Notes: generated from the letters alone by a model not told the origin. Shown: positions 10,225-24,400, counted from the first letter of the stretch. The stretch is 64,000 nt of DNA from Pseudopithomyces maydicus (GCA_026873275.1 JANTUC010000006.1:1860001-1924000); one strand, 5' to 3'. Numbers and translations are program-made.

Positions 10225-13200
10225 ATTTTTTTAAACTTTTTATCTTATAGTTCTATTATAAAACTAAAAGACCAAAACTCGGATCCTCCTACTATAATAA
10301 ATATATTAATTTAATTAATAACTCTACCTTTTTAAAAAGAGTATAATAACTATCTTTTATATAATCCTTTTTATATACTCTAACCCTCCCCAGCAGTACC
10401 CCACTATTATATAAAAATTATTATTATATTATTTTAAATAAAACTAGTTTTAAATATTACTAAGCTAGTATACTATCTATAAATAGAAAAATATAATTAA
10501 TCCGGCAGCTTATATTATTTAGTAGACTTTAATTTAAAGGCTCTTTTTTTAGCCGTTTTATAAGTTTCCTATACTTAAATAGCCTAGGTAGTAATATTAT
10601 TATAATAAGCTTATATTATCTTCTTCTATTTCTCTTTTATAAAATCTTCTTTTTTAAGCAGATTATACAGGGCCTATTCTATTTAAATACTATTTTACAG
10701 TTTCTAATAAATGAATACCTATATAACTATATTCTTAAAAACTAGTCTATTATTGCCTAAGAATAGCCACTTAATACCTTTAAATATATTTAAGTATTTT
10801 AAGGGCGTACGTAGGGCTATAATTAAATATTAATAGGTAAGCGTAATTTCCTTATAAATATTTATTTTTAAATTCTCTATTATATGTCCGTTATTCTGAA
10901 CGCGAATAAATTATAATAGTATTATATATTACTACTTAATTATATTACTAGTTAATTTATAGAGAAGGCGTAAGTCTAAGATATAAATTATTTTAGTCTT
11001 AATAGGATATTTCTTCTACTTAAGCTTAAAATAAGTAATTTTTTATTTAGGCGAAAAGTCTTTCTTATCTTTTTATACCTTTATATAGCCTAACTTAAAT
11101 AGGTTCTTAGAATCTCGCTATTACTAGTATTTTATTAAGTATTTATAAAAACTATCTAATAGCTTAGTGTAGTTTTTATTATCCTTATTATTTTATAAGA
11201 CTAATTTTTATATTATTTCTATTCTTAAGTTGCTATACACTACTTATATAATATTTAAGTTAATATAGTAGAAATATATTGCGTCCCTAAATTTTATAAA
11301 CTTAGTATAGTAGGGGTAGCTGATTAACTTATACTACTTTTATAATATTATATATAGAGTATAATATTTTAAATTAGTCTATATAATAGTCTAAATAATA
11401 GAGTAGTATATAATCTAGCACTAATTTAAATTTAATTTTTTATTAATTTAGTAAGTATAAAAATTATATATATTATATAACTTATTTAGAATCTTCTTAA
11501 GCCGGTTATCCTAGAGCATTTAACTAAAAATATCCTAAGTAATTATCTTTATATTTTAAAATTACTAAATTATTAGTATAAGCCCTAGCGTTCTAGTAAC
11601 TATAAAATAATTAATAATAATAATTATTTTTATTAGTATAAATTAGTAAAATATTAAATTATCTATTTTATAAAATCTGCGCTCCCCTACTACTAAAAAA
11701 TATAAGTAATAGTGCCTACCTTTATATTATTTTATTAATAAGACTAGCTCTAGAGTACTAATAGAATATATATTATAGTAATGTAGTTTTTAGCTTAAGT
11801 GGTTAAACCTATAAGGCTAGCTATAATCTTTATATATTTATAATAAATTATTTAGTTTTATTTTATATTATATTTTAGGTATTCTAGTCTTTTAGAGACT
11901 CCTGTGTAGTAAATATTATATTATATTTTAAATAGCTTTACTTATTTATTATAAGTTAGTATTTTTTTATATAATTATTTCTTTAAAACCTCTTTTAGGA
12001 GTTGTACTATTTGCTAATCTAACTATTTATATTTATAAAAATAGGTACCCTTCTACACTATATAATTATATATTATTAATTTATTCTCCTAATCTTGCGT
12101 AATATTATTAAGGAAAAGAGTATAGGCACCTTTAATATAATTAAATATTTAATATTTTATATATATTATCCTTTTTTAATTATTATACTATCTAACGCTG
12201 ACCTGACAAATAGTAGTTAAAAAGATTTTAGGGTACTATATAGAAGCTACTTAAGTATATTATACCTTTTTATATCTTATAGAAGCCTATTTATATCTAA
12301 TTTTATTATATTTATTAATTAAAGCTATATATTCTCTATTACTAGAGTTATATTATTAACTATTTCTAGGTTAAATAGGGCAAATAGAGTAAAGGCGCCT
12401 ATTATAGGCGGGTAGTCTAGTACTACCTCTATTATAGGTGATATTAACACTTTATAAAGGAGGATAATTCTTTATATATACTTTCTAGCTAGGCTTATAA
12501 ATAAACTCTATAAAAATTTTATAGCCTATTCTATTATCTAAATAATATAGGATAAAATTAAGCTAATTACTATAATAAATACCTAAGGACTTACTAAATT
12601 CTTAGTTTAAGGAATAAAAGGGGTTTATTTTAGACTTATTTCTATAAGCTCTTCTCCTTTTTAGGGGTTAATTAGAATAAATAAGAGTAAGTCTTTTAAA
12701 TAAAATTAAAGCTATTATCTATTTTTAAACTCCTTTATAGGGGGTTGCTATCTCTTTAGCTTTTTTAAGTTTTATAATAATTTATTTATATATTAAAAGT
12801 TTAAGAGGTTAAATATAACTCTAAGTTAATTAAAGTTATTTATTTTATTCTTACTAGTCTTCTTCTAAATTACTATAAAAGTAGCCCTAACTTTTTAAAT
12901 ATTTATAATAATAAGATACTATACTTTATTAACTCTAGATCCTAGTGTTTAGCTCTTATTTAATTAATATATAATTTAGGTGGATAGAAGCTAATAAATA
13001 CTTATTAAATTTTTAATTTATAAAGTAATATATTATAGTCTAATTAGAGCGTTGCGCTATATCTATAGTTATAAAGAGTAGGGTTATATAATATTATTAA
13101 TTAGGTTAAGGCTCTAACGCTCTTTTATTCTTCTAAGTGTATTAATTATCTCTTTTATATACTTCTTCTCTAAGGTCTATATATTTTAGACTTATAAATA

Positions 13201-14650
13201 GACCTCTATTAATACTAAAAGTCCTTTAAAAAATTAAGTTACTTTTTAATCCTACTTAATGTGTCTTCCCAGCGCTATAATAATAGTAATAAATTTTATA
13301 AAGTTATTATTATATATATATAGAATTTTTTAATAAGTTTTTTAATGCATAGCTAGCGACTGCTAATAAACGGCGTATAAATAATTATTAATAATTAAAT
13401 TTTTATCTAGTAGGACGTATTATTAATAGTTAGCTAAATTATTAAACTTTTATAATATTATTTATTAATTACTATTTAACTGCGTAACGCGCTTCTTAGG
13501 GCTCTTCTAGTCTTAGCTTAATATTATAGTGACTATAATAAAAGGGATATTTTTTATAAATAGTATCTATTTAGTAGTCTTTTACCTTATAGACTATCTT
13601 TTTTAATTTATCCTTAGTACACTATCTCTTTTAAGAATTCTAAATAGGTATTAAGAATAACTAGCACTTTAAAATAAATAACTAGAATTAGGGTATTAAT
13701 AAAGATAGTTAATAAATTTATAAAGTAAGAGAAAGTAGATTAGGTAATAAAAAGCTCTCTTTTATTTATTATTTTTCTAATTTTAGTCTCTATTTATATC
13801 CTTATTTATCCTTTACTATTATCTAATAGCTGCCTAATCTATAAATAAGTAGAATATTTTATTTTTTAACTACTATTTTATAGACTTTTTTTTAATTTAA
13901 CTTCTCTTTTTATATATCCCTTAATTCATTATCCCCCGCTAAACCTATTATTTAATATCCCTTTATTAGCTTATATTTAATCGCTATTTTTATTAACCCC
14001 TTAATTCTAGTCTATAAGGTTTCCGCATTTACACTGCGCTTATATAGTATAATAATATATTTATTTATAATTATTTATAGGTTATTTTATTTATCTATTA
14101 TACTTAGCTAGACTATTTATTAGTATTATAAATATTATCCTATCTTTTAATTTACTAATTAGGACGCCGTCTATTACTAAGCTAACTTAAGAATATTTAT
14201 TTTATAAATTTACGCTATCACTAAGTTATACTATATATTAGTATATAGAGGCCGATAATACTAAAAAGGTCTAGTATAAATTAGTATAATTAATTAAGTT
14301 AAATTATTTAATAAGATAGTAGACAGGTTATTTATATATTATTTTATTAGTTAATGCACTATACTAGTGTGCTCTAGCACTATTTTAAGTTATAAAAATA
14401 TTAAATATTCTTACTACTATTATCTTAACTATATTACTAAAACTCGAATTTTTCTACGTTTATATACCTATAATTCTTTTAAACCTTTTTATTATAGTCC
14501 TTTATAACTTCTAAATTATAAAGCTAATTCTTTTTTCTAGAATTCTAACTTTAAAATACTAATTAAATTATTTACTATTACTTATTACTTTTTTTACTTA
14601 ATAAGGCACCTAAATTATTCTCTTTTAAATACTTAAAATAGTCGTCTCTA
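10225..14650 (-). pseudogene. Coding-like 3' region of Ty3-c, unknown product(s)
   Basis: In a normal Ty3 element the LTR follows shortly after integrase; here 4.4 kb separate them. On the minus strand, when TAA/TAG are allowed as former Gln/Trp, long coding-like stretches appear, for example about 12480-12110 with IIEVVLDYPPIIGAFTLFAL and RLLQDIKRYNILKQLLYS (stops read as Gln), and about 13640-13300. I see no RT, integrase, zinc knuckle or membrane-protein signature that I can name. It could be an extra element gene, a captured gene or an undetected insertion. Confidence 0.35.
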
Positions 14651-14929
14651 TAGACATCTATATAGGGGATCCTAATATTAGGGTAGTATAATTAATATTC
14701 TAGCACTACTAATTTAGAGTTCCTATTTTAAAAATATTAACTCTTTATTATTTATAGCTATATTTTCTAAATATCCTTTAAGTTTTTATTATAATATAAG
14801 TTGCTATTCTATAGTCTTAAAGGTAATATAGAGTTGTTATCTATTTTTAATTAATAAAATATTTTAAGCTTATATCCTAATATAATTATATAAAATTTTA
14901 TTCTATCTAATTCGGCAAAGTGATAGTAA

Positions 14930-16200
14930 CTATAATTTTAATATATTTTAACTACTTTATATAATCTTAGTTATTTTAGATTAAGCTTTTATTCTTTAGA
15001 TATATTTATCTCCCTAAGTAAATTTTATAGTAGGACTATATCCCCTATATTAATATTTTAGTAGAGGATTTTTTTATAAATATTTTAATATTCTTTTTTT
15101 TAAATTATATTCTTTATATATACTCCCTAAATTCTATAATAGTTTTATTACAAATATCTAGCTATATTACTCGTATAACTAGTAACTATTCCCTACTATA
15201 TACTAAATTCTATAAAAGTATTTACTAGATTAGGATTTCCAGCTCTATTAAAAGAATAAAATTCTATTTTATTATTAACTATATAGATAGGTAGCTAGTA
15301 GGCTTATAAATTAATATTTTATCTATTAATAGTACTATAAAAAGATTATCTATTTACTCTTCTTATAGCTTTACTAGAGCCTTTATAATAGAGATATAAC
15401 TAGATTTTATAAAGTTATTTACTTAAGGGTTTTATACTAAGGTAATTACTTTTTTTATCCTCTACCTCTAAACTAGCTTATTAAGTTATATTTTATTTTT
15501 AGGGCTGCTGTCTACTACCAGCTTTTAAGTCTATAATTAGTAATAAATAATATTTTTATAAAAGAATTTTATAATTTCTTTTAAGCTAGTTTTATAAAGC
15601 ACTCTTATTTTTAACTAACTAGTAACCTACTCTTAAGCTATTATAAAAAATAAACACCCTCTACTATATAGTATATATATAATATTTATAAATACTTTTT
15701 CCTATAGAGTCTAGCTATATATAGTGGTTAATATATATTATATCCTTTTTAATAAGTGGATTTAGTATTTAATATAGGTAGTAATATATTTTTTTACTGT
15801 GTCCTAGAGGTTCTTTTACTAGTATTATTAAATAATAATAATAGTAGTTCTATTAACACCCTAATATTCAAGCTATATATAAACTTTTATAATTATAGTT
15901 TCTTAAATTATTTTATTATTTATAACTCTTCTTACTGCTATATTCTTAGACGCCTTTTTAAATAGTATTAAATTTAAAAAGTAGAAAATTAGAGTTTATT
16001 ATCTTTATACTCTTTTCTTTTTAATTAGTATTTTTATAGAAACATGCTAATATACTAGATATTAAATAATCTTTTTAGACTTATTCTTATATTTAGCTCT
16101 TAGTAGATAGTTATCTATAGGCGTTTCATAAATTAATAAGTTATATTTTATACTCTTATATATGGTATAATTAATATATATATTTAGATTATTCTTAGGG
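14930..16200 (-). pseudogene. Ty3-c integrase region (RIPped)
   Basis: Downstream of RNase H the frame ends in a module at about 15060-14890 reading GDIVLL-NLLRE, then a Lys-rich link, LRLYKVVK and HFAELD. This fits the C-terminal part of integrases in large Ty3-like fungal elements, with a pattern like LVLVRNxxREKxLNRKxxPRYLGPMxV...AELDG. The catalytic Asp-Asp-Glu triad cannot be read with certainty. Assignment rests on this module and on the position between RNase H and the 3' part. Confidence 0.5.
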
Positions 16201-16299
16201 TCTTCTGGTAGCTACTAACTATTTAATTAAGGATATTAAAATAATATATTTATAATAATATACTTCTTTTCTTTTATATATTTAATTTTAAAGTTCTAC

Positions 16300-17750
16300 A
16301 GCAAGATAGCAGCTATTTATTAATTTATTAATAAGTTTAATACCTTTATACCCACCCGGTTTAATTAGTAAATTAAGACCTAAGTATCTATTTTAATTAT
16401 AAAGTATATTTTATAAAGGTAGTACTATAGCTTCTTTAGTATTTATAGTACTGCCCTAGCTTTTAGTTTAGTAAAATATTACTTCTACTATTTTATAGAC
16501 TATATAGTGCTTTTAAATTATATAGAATAATACTTTTTATTAGCTCCTAATTACTTAATTACTATTTTTACTCCCTAGGCGCTTATATTTACTCTTAGGT
16601 ATACTATTTATCTAGAGTTATAATTTAGTGCTACTAGCGTTAGCGCTAATATAATAATATATTTAAGCCTATTTATAGCTTTCTACTAAAATTCTTTTTA
16701 TAAAAAATTAATATCTTTCTTTATTAGGTAGAAGAGAGGCTTCGCGATTAGCGTAAAATAATAAACCTATTATTAATAGTAAATATATATTTTTATAAAT
16801 ATTTTAATCTCTTTTTAGTTATAATATATTAGCTAATTAAGAATTTTCTCTATTTTAGATTTTTAAGGGTGTCGTCCTGTAGCATTAACCTTATAATTAA
16901 TTATTATTAAGTAATTTATTCCCTAAAAATACTTTATTCTAGATATTATACCTTTAGCCCTCTCTATATCTATTAGAATTTAGTTTACCTTTTAAATATA
17001 TTTTAATATATATTTATAAATACTAGATAATTTTAGTATTAATAATAGATTTACTTCCCCTTTTACTTTTCCTATATATATATTATTAATAAATGGGATG
17101 TAATTATATAGGTAGTATTTTTATAGGACTTTAAGAACAGCGCAAAGGAATATAGTAAGTATATTTATTATATTTTAGGGCAGGATATATTATTATACTA
17201 ATAGACTAGCTATTATAATAGCGGTAATATTATAATTATTTTTATAAAACTCTAGTTAGTCGTACTCTAAGAAGAAGTTTACTAGTATAATTAAAAAGTT
17301 ATTAGTAAATATTTTTAAAAAGTTATCTATATATAGTAGGAGTATTATATTTTATATAATTACCTTATTTATCTTTTAAGCGTTAAAAATAAATTAATAC
17401 TTAAAGTCCTTCTTTAGCACTAGGAATTATAAATTATAGTATTAGCTATTATACTTCTTTATAACACCTTATATAATATATTCTTATATTATTCTTATTA
17501 CTATATTCTACAGCTTTTTTAGAGGTTAGAAAGTAGACTTCTACTAAGTAATATACTTAATAGTATAGATTTAATATAATAATACTATATTAGGAAAGAA
17601 CCTTCCTGCCTTACTAAAATTAAATATAATTACCTCTTTTTAATTATATATTATCTTTTTTATTAAAGCCACTTCTTTTAGGTGTAAATAAGGATTAAAT
17701 TAAAAGATTTTAAATTAGGCCTTTATTAGTCTAATTTTTTTAATAAACCT
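16300..17750 (-). pseudogene. Ty3-c reverse transcriptase and RNase H, divergent type (RIPped)
   Basis: On the minus strand at about 17430-16960 the frame reads KKDFKYQFIFNAQKINKV, then YIDNFL, NFFLEYDQLEFYKNNYNITA, ILPQN and YIPFINNIYIGK. This matches a distinct Ty3-like RT type of the form KKDGSLRxVxDxQxLNxVT...GYDQxxLxxxSRDxTAF...LPQGxTNS...PFIDDIxxKG; its usual YxDD box is FIDD, here FINN. RNase H follows at about 16640-16330 (LALTLVALNYNSR, VNISAQGV). Stops are many, so no activity is expected. The RT differs clearly from those of the other families here. Confidence 0.7.
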
Positions 17751-20700
17751 AGCGTGCCTTTTTTTAAATAAGTAATTATATAGTTTTAGAGGAGCCGGCG
17801 TAGAAGTATAAAGCTATTTTTACTTATATATTTATCTATTTTTTTAATTAGAATTATTAAAGTCGCCAGTTATTTAATAGTCTCTTAATATATTTACTAG
17901 ATAAACCTTATTAATTATTCTTTTATATATAATATTTATTTTCTCTTATTACTTAATTATATCTAAGTTTACCGCCCTCTACCTTTTATTATTATAATAA
18001 AGGAGCTGTTCCTAAAAAAGTATTAAAATAAATAAATATTCTTTTAGCTTCTTCTATCTCTCTTATTCCTATTATTATATGTTTTATATAATATTGCTTA
18101 TATTTATATAGGTATAAAGGTACCTTTTATAGTTAGTGATCAGCTTATCTATATTTTTATTTTAGTTTACTACTTTCTCTAATTCTTAAATAGAATATAG
18201 GTTTTATAATTTACTTAGCTTTATATCTGCTTTAATTAGAATATAGTTATAAATATAGCTAATTTTAGTTATAGGTAATTATACTCCTTTATTATATTTA
18301 TACTTTTTTTAATATAGCTCTTTAAAGGAGTTATTCTTTTTATTTTATAAGTTAAAGATAATAATTACGTTTAATATTTTTATAATATAAGGGCTATGTA
18401 TATCCGAACCTAATATAGGTAGATTAAATAGAATAAAGATAGTATTTTATTATAGGTTAGAAAAGAATATCTAGCAGTATAATTAATTTTATATAATATA
18501 TTATATATTTAGCCTTGCTGCTGTGCACTATAGTACTTTTAAAATAATAGATTAGGTTAGATTCTCTATTATATAGACGTAAGTAACTATTACTATTATT
18601 TTTATTTATATTTTAATATTATAAATAGTTTTTATAATTAGCGACTCTCCTCTATTTATAAATATTAGTATACTTTATTTACGCTCTTTTAAGGTATTTT
18701 TATAAATTAAGTACAGCGCCCTTATTATACTCTCTTAAATTAGGTTAATTTATAACTTAATATTAATAAAATATTTTACTTAGTGCTTATCCCTATTAAA
18801 TTATATCTATAAGGTAAAAAATTCTTATATAAGTGTAGCTAAGCTACTACTCTACTTTTATATTTAAATTTTCTTTATAATATTATTATCTCTCTAAGTC
18901 TTCTAAATATCTCTTTTATTAAATACTTAGTACCCTATCTTCTTAACTTTTATAACTTCCTTAAGTAGGATTTTAAAATCTATAGCTTTTTAATTCTATT
19001 CTAAATATTTTTAAGCTAAATATATTAATTTTTACTTTTTTAATACTAGCGTATTAAACTGGCTAATAAAATAATATATAAGTAATTTATATATTATTTT
19101 ATTAGTTTAGTCCCCTCTTTTTTACTATTTATAGCTTAGTAAATCTTATTTACTTTAATTAGGTAGTATATTTTAGATATAGTATTTCCTTTTATAAATT
19201 AAACTAATTTATTTTATTAGGTATAGTTAGTCTTCTCTTTTTAGTTAATAGCTTACTATAGCGGTTAATAAAACTTAAAATAATAAATAAGGTTTTTTAT
19301 AATAAGATATTAAACTTCTTAATTTAGTAACTTCTAAATAATATTTACTTTAGAAGTTTTTAGGTTAGTGCTTTAGTATTTTTTATTTAACTAGACTTTT
19401 AACTGCGGAGGCTCTTTTATTACTCTATTTAAAGTATTAATTAAAGGTACTATATATTTTTATAAGGGGTCTATTAAGGACTGCTTAAAAGAATCTAGAA
19501 GTCTAAATTTCTATATAATAAGTAATAGGGTTATTAAGTTCTAAGCATCTTACTTAATAGAAGAATATAAAATAGAAGAATTAAGTATAAGTGTTTATTA
19601 GTTAATTATATTATTTTAACTATAGTAGAATACTACTTTTAAAGTAGTATAATTTTACAGGTCGCTTTAAAAAGCCCTTTAAGCCTTTATAATAAAAGCA
19701 CGAGATTATAATAGAGTAAAGTTACTACTAAATAGAGACTATAATAATTTATATAATTAAAACTTAATTTATATATTTACCTCCTTTAAATTCCTCTTAA
19801 GGTAATCCTTCTTAAAGCTATTAATTATATTATAGAGGGCAGGATATACCTTTTATAAATTATTCTTAAATATATTAATTACCTTAAAGAGGACTTTAGA
19901 ATTATATTTATTTATTATAACTTTTAATATAATATTACCCTACACCTACGCTTTAGGAATTATAAATAGGGTATTACTTTATAACTCTAGCTAAACCTTT
20001 TAATAGATTTAGTTTTATATCTATTAATTAGTAATTTAGAATCTCTCTTTAATTTTCTATAGGAGCTACTTATATTATTTTATAAATAAAGCTATATTAG
20101 ATATATCTTCTAATAGATAGTTTATATTACTAAACTAAAAGTAGGAGGATTTAAAAGACTAATTATAAAAATAGTAAGTCTAGTTCCTTTTATATAATTA
20201 AATAAGCTGTAGGCAATAGCTTATATTATATTTTAATAATATATAGTTAAAATACGCCCTATTACTTCTTTATTTACTTTTAGGTATCTAGCTTTTATTC
20301 TTATACTAGTTCTATTATAGGCGAGGCCCCTATTTTATTAAGGACTAGTATAGCTTTATAGGGGCTTTAATAGATTTATAAGTAGTCTAGTATTTTTATT
20401 TAAATTATTTAAGTAGGTAGCTAATCTAGCTAGCTAACTTAATATAATTTAGCTTAGAAAGTGCTTTAAGAACTTTATATTTTAATTAATATTTTTTATC
20501 CCCTAAAGGTACCTATAGCCTAACTTTTTAGTAATTAATATAATTTTTTAAATATTTAAATTTATTCTTTTTAGGTTCTTATATAACTATTATATCTTTA
20601 TATTCTTATTAGTCTTAGAAATAATTTTAGAGTAATTTAATAATACTAGTACTATCTATAGTTAGGTAATTAATAAAATTTATAAGTAATTATACTAGTT

Positions 20701-20790
20701 TACCTGCTCTATATCTCTAGTTAAAATAAAATTATAGGTATGCTAAATATCCTAACTTATATATATAAAATTATAGTTTAGAATACCCCT
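17750..20790 (-). other. Ty3-c interval between gag-like domain and RT, no domain identified
   Basis: This 3-kb interval on the minus strand is coding-like in places after allowing for RIP stops and should hold the end of gag and a protease. I could not find a protease active-site motif or zinc knuckle. No repeats or second-element boundaries were seen. Confidence 0.4.
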
Positions 20791-21310
20791 TCTCTACTCC
20801 TTTAATCCCTTTATAAAAATATAGATAGCGTCTATATTATATATAAATAGGTTACTAGGCGTAGGCCTAAATAATAGTATATATAATAATATATACTCTT
20901 TATCTTATTAATATAACTTTTAAAAGAAGAAGAAGCCTTTTTTATATTTTTAAATTTAATTTTATTTTATATAGGCCCCCGTATATATTATAAATTTAGT
21001 ATAGTATTGCGTTATTCTTAACTTAGGGTTTTAAAAAGTATTAAAATAAAACCTCTTTAAAAAGGATTAGTTTACTACTATTTAAAAAATATTTATCTCC
21101 TTTTAATTAGCTAAAATAGTCTTTTAAAGGCCCTCCTAATTATTCTCCTTAAACTTCTTTATAAACCTAATTATACGCTTTAATTAAGCTTAATAGAAGT
21201 TTAAAAGCTATAAGAGCTTATTAAAATTATTATATTAATAATAATTAATAATATAATTATAGTCCTCTAGAAACTCTATCGCATTATTATTATTAAAGTA
21301 TAGTAAAAGG
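20790..21310 (-). pseudogene. Ty3-c gag-like domain (RIPped)
   Basis: On the minus strand the frame reads AIEFLEDYNYIINYY, LLNFYQAQLKRIIRFIKKF (stop read as Gln), FNTFQNPKLRITQYYTKFI and IYIFIKGL. The order resembles a retroelement capsid domain: a Trp/Phe-rich start, a long helical middle, and a closing FxxGLP-type motif. It is placed 5' of pol in the element, as expected for gag. The match is by pattern only and no zinc knuckle was seen, so this is a moderate call. Confidence 0.45.
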
Positions 21311-22043
21311 TCTAGTATACGCAGTTATAATATATATCCTTTATTTATAAAGGGTATTTAATACTTTCTAGAATAAATTAGTTTAGAGCTTAACCTATTT
21401 TTACTACCTCTAAATAGGGTAAATAATTCTTAGTTATTAGAGTTACTAAATAGGCTATATTTAGTATATATAAATATAATAATAACAGAGTTATAGGCAA
21501 TTATAATTAATAGTAAAAATATATAAATAGTAAGTTAAGTATAATATAATAGTAGTTTAATAAATAGTAGGGAATTTGTAATAGGGAACTTCTTACTTTA
21601 TAACTAAGAATCCTTTTAGTTTTAACCTTTTTAATTAATATTTAACTAATGCACCTTCTTAGTAATTATTAATTATATAACACCTTTTTAGTATACCTTT
21701 ACCCTCTTAGTAGTAACTATAGTACCTATACACAGATAGAACGCTTTTTATATTAAATTTAAAGCTTTTTACTCTCTTTTTAGGACTATTTTTATTTAAT
21801 TATAATCTCTTATTATAGGGGCACCCGAAACTTTATTAAATATAATAATTTATTATATTATTATAGTACTTTATATTCTGCATAAGTGGCTTAATAGATA
21901 GATAGATATATAAAATTAAATTAATACCTACTAAATAACTCTTTTTTAATCTTTTTCTACTTACTATACCCCCTCTAATATAATTACTATTAAAGCAGTG
22001 CTGGGTGCGTATAAAAATTTTTAATTAAAATTTTATAAATATC

Positions 22044-22331
22044 CCTAGTAAAGTAAGAAATCTAAGAATATTAGGCGCCTATAGTAGTAGTGGTTAAAGG
22101 AGTTACTGTATAGGTATAATAGATTAATATAATATATATAATAAATTAAAACTACTTAATAGAAAGGCCTTATCGTCGTCCTTATTTAAGTTATAAAGTA
22201 TAAAGGTAAGATAGTCCTCCTATTAAGGATCTTTTCTAATAGATATACTAACTAAAGCCTTACCTAATACTATATAATTAATCAATTAAATCATTCATCT
22301 ATGGGGAAGGCCACCTCCCCACGATACAATA
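22044..22331 (-). repeat. Right LTR of Ty3-c (5' LTR of the minus-strand element)
   Basis: It is about 288 bp long and runs from CCTAGTAAAGTAAG to CCACGATACAATA. It is the best-preserved LTR of the family: the right 180 bp keep several CA and CG dinucleotides (for example TATCGTCGTCC and ATCATTCATCTATGG versions). The exact inner end near 22044 is uncertain because the left LTR, with which it is compared, is truncated there. Ty3-g pol sequence begins directly after it. Confidence 0.75.
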
Positions 22332-22899
22332 TTATAATTTTTTTATAAATAAAAACCTACTCTTATATAATTAAATTTTAAAATACATTCTAGGGTATCC
22401 TATTATAGTAACTACTAACACTAAAGAAGTTAGTATTACTCTATAAAAAAATAATATATTTTATAATATTCTATAAATTTAAGAACTAGAAAACCTTCTA
22501 ATTATTATAATAAATACCCTTAAGGGCAGGCAGTACCTTATAGAATATTAAATAGATTTAGCTAACTCTTATTAAATAACTTTAAACTCTAGTATATTTT
22601 AATTAAGTAAACTAGAATTACTTTAAGTTAATAAATCTATTTATTATTTCTTAATTCTTATTAAAAGGTATAAGCTGGCAGCCGTATACCTTCTATAAGA
22701 ATTAAATTATATAATATTAATACCTTCGCAACTGCGTATAATTAGTATAAATATTAGTTATATAACGGCTACTATATTTACTAAAAAATTTAATAAAGTT
22801 AATATTAATGCTATCTCTATATACAAAGTAAAATAACTTATTAATTTAAAAATAGAAGAACACGAGTTGAGCGGTATTATTTTAAAATTATTAAAATTA

Positions 22900-24400
22900 A
22901 ATATTATAGTAGAGTTAAATACTAAATTACTATATAAAGGCTAAATAAGCTTAGATACTACTTTCTTCTTTAAAGCTATAATTAATATACTTCCCCTTAA
23001 TTATTTTAAAGTAAACTATAAAATCGTTCTAATAGAAAATATTTACCGTTTAAAATTTTATCCACTATACCCTATAATAGTAGAATACTTAGAACTCTTA
23101 TATACTTATATATAGAAAAATTTATAAAAAGGCTTTATTTTATTTAATAGTATTAATTTCGCCTCTTTAGTGCTATATATAAAAAAGCCTAAAGGAGAAT
23201 AAAAGTTATATATTAATTATAAAAGGCTTAATTTAATTACTTAAAAGGATATAATTGTAGTACCTAAAATTAATAAAATAATAATATAGCTATTAGGGGC
23301 CTAAATCTTTTCTAAAGTAGATTTTTAATAGGCCTTTTATTATATTCTTATAAATAAATCTAGTTAAGAACTTACTACTTTTTACACCTAATTTAGTAAC
23401 TACTTTTACTATATTTTACTATTTAAATTATATAATAGACCTACGTCCTTCTAAAGCCTAATAAATTATATTTTAATAAACTATATTAGAGAAATCTATA
23501 TAGTCTACGTAAATAATATTTTAATTTACTTATTAGACCTATTTAAGTATAAAGATTATATTTAAACTGTACTAGTCTATCTCTAAAAGAATAAACTTTA
23601 TTATAATATTAAAAAAGTAAATTTATAGTTATTAAGACTAGATTTCTTAAGTTTATAATTACTACCTTAGGTGTATAAAAAGATCCTGTAAAAATTATAG
23701 CTATAAGAGATTAGCTAAAATTAATTATTTTAAATACTTTATAATTTTTTTATAAGTTTTATAATTTTTATTATAAGTTCCTTCTGTAGTTCAGACAAGT
23801 ATTTAGACTACTAACTAAACTATTAAAAAAGAATAAGTTTTAATAATTTAATAATATTAAGAAGGAGGCCTTTAATTATATTAAAAATTTAGTCTATTTA
23901 GATAACTTAATTATCTAATACTCCCTTAACTACTATATATAAATAGAAAGAGACGCTAATAATAATATTATTATAAAAATACTTAGTTAATTTTAAAATA
24001 ATACTTCCTAAAAGCCTATAAACTTTTATTTAAAAATTATAAACTTGGCGGAGCTAAATTATAATATATATAATAAAGAGATGCTAGCTATTATAAATAA
24101 GTTAAAAAAATAATACTTTTAACTAATTAATCTATAAGTTAAAGATTTAATTAAAATTCTTATAGATTACTAAATACTAAAGTATTTTAGCTTAAAATAG
24201 GAGCTTACCCTTTACTAAATATATTAGTTAAAACAGCTATTATAGTATTAATATATTATAACTTATTAACCTAGGATAGCTAATATCCCTATAAATATAT
24301 TTTTATATAAATAGATAAAATTAGCTATTTAAAAAGCTAAAAGTACTATAAAATAAAATTAATTATTCTTTTATTTTATAAACATATCTATTACTATAGC
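22900..24400 (+). pseudogene. Ty3-g reverse transcriptase and RNase H (RIPped)
   Basis: The linker ends with KGFILFNSINFASLVLYIKK, the family's GFIRPSxSPxASPVLFVKK, then YINYKRLNLIT-KDIIVVPK (VDYRxLNxITxKDxYPxP). RT continues with FSKVDF--AFYYI and IVYVNNILIYL, the YVDD box with Asp-to-Asn changes. RNase H at about 23940-24200 reads IERDANNNII and LAELNYNIYNKEMLAIINKL. Order and motifs are typical Ty3; many Gln and Trp codons are stops. Confidence 0.85.

Larger units (their letters stand above)
9940..22331 (-). mobile_element. Ty3-c: very large (about 12.4 kb) RIPped Ty3-like element
   Basis: Two direct repeats of about 285 bp (9940-10224 and 22044-22331) flank 11.8 kb whose coding signals all lie on the minus strand: gag-like at 21310-20790, RT-RNase H at 17750-16300, integrase at about 16200-14930, then 4.4 kb of further coding-like sequence before the left LTR. 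That is about twice the usual Ty3 length. It could contain an unrecognised nested insertion, but I see no internal LTR pair or second RT. Ty3-b copy 1 interrupts its left LTR. Confidence 0.7.

Noticed and set aside
15756..15965. Plus-strand frame of 69 codons in the Ty3-c integrase region
   Set aside because: It is Asn/Leu/Tyr-rich low-complexity sequence opposite the coding strand of Ty3-c, a by-product of AT-richness.
22332..22900. Ty3-c LTR as the 5' LTR of Ty3-g
   Set aside because: The sequence after it is the protease-RT linker, not a primer site and gag, and the presumed Ty3-g 3' LTR at 26514-26765 is different.
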